A stretch of 64,000 nucleotides of DNA from JANNUT01 sp046331425 (GTDB lineage Bacteria > Acidobacteriota > Polarisedimenticolia > J045). The position numbers were made by a program, and so were the translations under genes. Below, one piece after another: positions 62,826 to 64,000 of this stretch (position 1 is the first letter of the stretch; every line of letters starts with the position of its first letter). Location of the stretch: positions 27,775 to 91,774 of the forward strand of contig JAXLQU010000020.1 of assembly GCA_046331425.1 (NCBI GenBank). The letters run 5' to 3'. Under the pieces are notes generated by a model. The model had not been told where the DNA came from. It was given only the letters and a program-made list of their open reading frames with translations, and did no database searches.

Positions 62826-64000
62826 ATGTCGTTCACGAACCCTCCACTGTCACGCGAGCAGTTCGACTTCGGCAACGTTGTGTGGGTGATGCACTGCGCC
62901 GAGGGACCGGTGCCCCGGGCTGCAGCGCGCGCGGTCGACGAGATCATGCAACGCGAACTGCAGCCGTGGACACTGCGTTGGAACGAGGATTTCATCGGGC
63001 TGCCGGCTGGCGTGCGGCGACAAGCCGCCACACTCCTGGCGGCACGTGAGCAAGACATCTCGCTGGTTTCTTCTACCGGGAGCGGGCTCGCTACCGTGGC
63101 GCAGGGACTGCCATGGAAGGACGGAGATGAAGTCGTTGCGCCGCTCGGAGAGTTCCCGACGAATGCGTGGCCGTGGTTGGTGCTTCGGTCGCGCGGCGTG
63201 AGCTTCCGCGAGGTTCCGCTATGGGAAGGCCACCAAAGCGGAAGCGCGGCGCTCAGTTCCACGCCGCCGCCGATTGACGTGGATCCCGAAGCGCGATTGA
63301 TCGCCGCCGTCACCTCGCGTACCGCACTCGTCACCGTGAGCTCGGTTCGATTTCAAGATGGACTCGCACTCGATATCGGTCGACTTGGTGCCGCGTTGGC
63401 CCAGCGCGGTATCCCGCTGGTCTGCGATGCAATCCAGGGAGTTGGGACACGCCTGTGTACGCTCGACGGCGTCTCGGCGCTGGCCTGCAACGGGCACAAG
63501 GGGCTACTTGCACCGCAGGGGCTCGGGTTGCTTTGGACCGAGCCTGCGTTTCGTTCACGGATCGTTCCGCCGGGCGGTTGGTTGGCGGTTGAGGAGGCCA
63601 CCGATTTCACGCGCCCCGGCACCGATTTCGCGCGCGCGTTTCGTGTCAACGGCGAGGCGCTCGAGGTCGGTGTACCGAACTTGGTGGGGGCCGCCGCGCT
63701 CCACGCCTCGTTGGCAATCATCAATAGCGCGGGAGTGGCGGCGATCGCCGCGCATATCGATGAACTCCAGTCTGCCTTGCTCGAGGCGCTCCGCAATCAC
63801 GATGTCTGGAAGCATGACGTCTCTCGCCTGAGTGCCTTGCGGATGCGCGGTCGACTGGGCGCGATTCTCTCGCTGCATCACGGCGGGCGCGGCAACGCGT
63901 GGCTTCAGGCGTTGCTTCGCGACGGAATGCGCCGGCAGATTTTTGCGTCTGTTCGCGAGGGCTATCTGCGGATTGCATGGCACGGCTGGCATGACGAAAA
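62826..64000 (+). CDS. Class V aminotransferase (partial, cut by right edge)
   Basis: A PLP enzyme reading through 391 residues to the window end. VSSTGSGLATVAQGLPW and GEFPTNAWPW form the cofactor pocket. PLVCDAIQGVG holds the cofactor Asp, and the Schiff-base Lys is at about residue 225 in CNGHKGLLAPQGLGLLW. It resembles isopenicillin-epimerase or cysteine-desulfurase-like members without a clear catalytic Cys. It starts 2 nt after the preceding gene, and the family length suggests that only a few residues are missing. Confidence 0.85.
   Translation, partial: MSFTNPPLSREQFDFGNVVWVMHCAEGPVPRAAARAVDEIMQRELQPWTLRWNEDFIGLPAGVRRQAATLLAAREQDISLVSSTGSGLATVAQGLPWKDGDEVVAPLGEFPTNAWPWLVLRSRGVSFREVPLWEGHQSGSAALSSTPPPIDVDPEARLIAAVTSRTALVTVSSVRFQDGLALDIGRLGAALAQRGIPLVCDAIQGVGTRLCTLDGVSALACNGHKGLLAPQGLGLLWTEPAFRSRIVPPGGWLAVEEATDFTRPGTDFARAFRVNGEALEVGVPNLVGAAALHASLAIINSAGVAAIAAHIDELQSALLEALRNHDVWKHDVSRLSALRMRGRLGAILSLHHGGRGNAWLQALLRDGMRRQIFASVREGYLRIAWHGWHDE

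Overview
The window is GC-rich, densely coded DNA from a Gram-negative bacterium. It encodes lipoproteins, several outer-membrane barrels, an OmpA protein and an RND pump. The closest taxonomic hint is the arginine locus, which uses an N-acylornithine transcarbamylase instead of ordinary ornithine transcarbamylase, as in Xanthomonadales and Bacteroidetes. The lineage cannot be fixed from sequence reading alone; a proteobacterium is the best guess. No tRNA, rRNA, CRISPR array, transposase or phage gene was seen.

Layout. 1-3.5 kb: a truncated barrel-like gene, an XRE regulator/membrane protein pair with its own palindromic operator, a Cys-repeat exported protein and a GT87-type glycosyltransferase. 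3.7-10.9 kb: an amino-acid permease, a TetR-MFP-RND efflux operon with a perfect TetR palindrome, and a MarC protein. 11-16.8 kb: two ArnT-like glycosyltransferases flanking an asparagine synthase; the first is frameshifted. 16.9-20.1 kb: a pentaheme cytochrome c (frameshifted in a G run) followed by an outer-membrane barrel. 20.2-25.7 kb: a metallo-beta-lactamase-fold hydrolase, then a TPR-barrel / FecR / CHASE2-adenylate cyclase operon. 25.8-34.5 kb: an exported Ig-like protein, TerC, a copper-type P-ATPase, OmpA with six calcium-binding-type repeats, DUF481, an M28 peptidase, and a lone receiver protein.

34.6-44.0 kb is the most interesting part: a compact arginine operon argG-DUF1611-argC-argD-argF'-argB-argE-argH, followed by argR. 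There is no argA or argJ and argB carries no acetyltransferase domain, so the acyl-glutamate-forming step is vacant unless the DUF1611 protein fills it. The transcarbamylase has Val where the Xanthomonas enzyme has its specificity residue Glu92. That change is reported to convert acetylornithine to succinylornithine specificity, so the pathway may run on N-succinyl intermediates. argG looks leaderless, with an ARG-box-like palindrome over its -10 element.

44-64 kb: an exported NTF2-like protein, M1 aminopeptidase, alpha/beta hydrolase and HAD protein, a REP-like repeat cluster, a small exported protein behind a sigma-54-type promoter, and a type III polyketide synthase / ICMT-like methyltransferase / FAD oxidoreductase operon. 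Then come a DUF255 thioredoxin-like protein, 2-Cys peroxiredoxin, PrsW, a cystathionine beta-synthase / gamma-lyase pair, a Cdd1-type HhH protein, a TIGR01777 epimerase with photolyase, a cobalamin-binding-like protein, and an aminotransferase cut by the right edge.

A recurring feature is a TANNNT-like -10 hexamer lying only 6-9 nt upstream of the start codon with no Shine-Dalgarno sequence, seen for about ten genes. This suggests widespread leaderless transcription in this genome.
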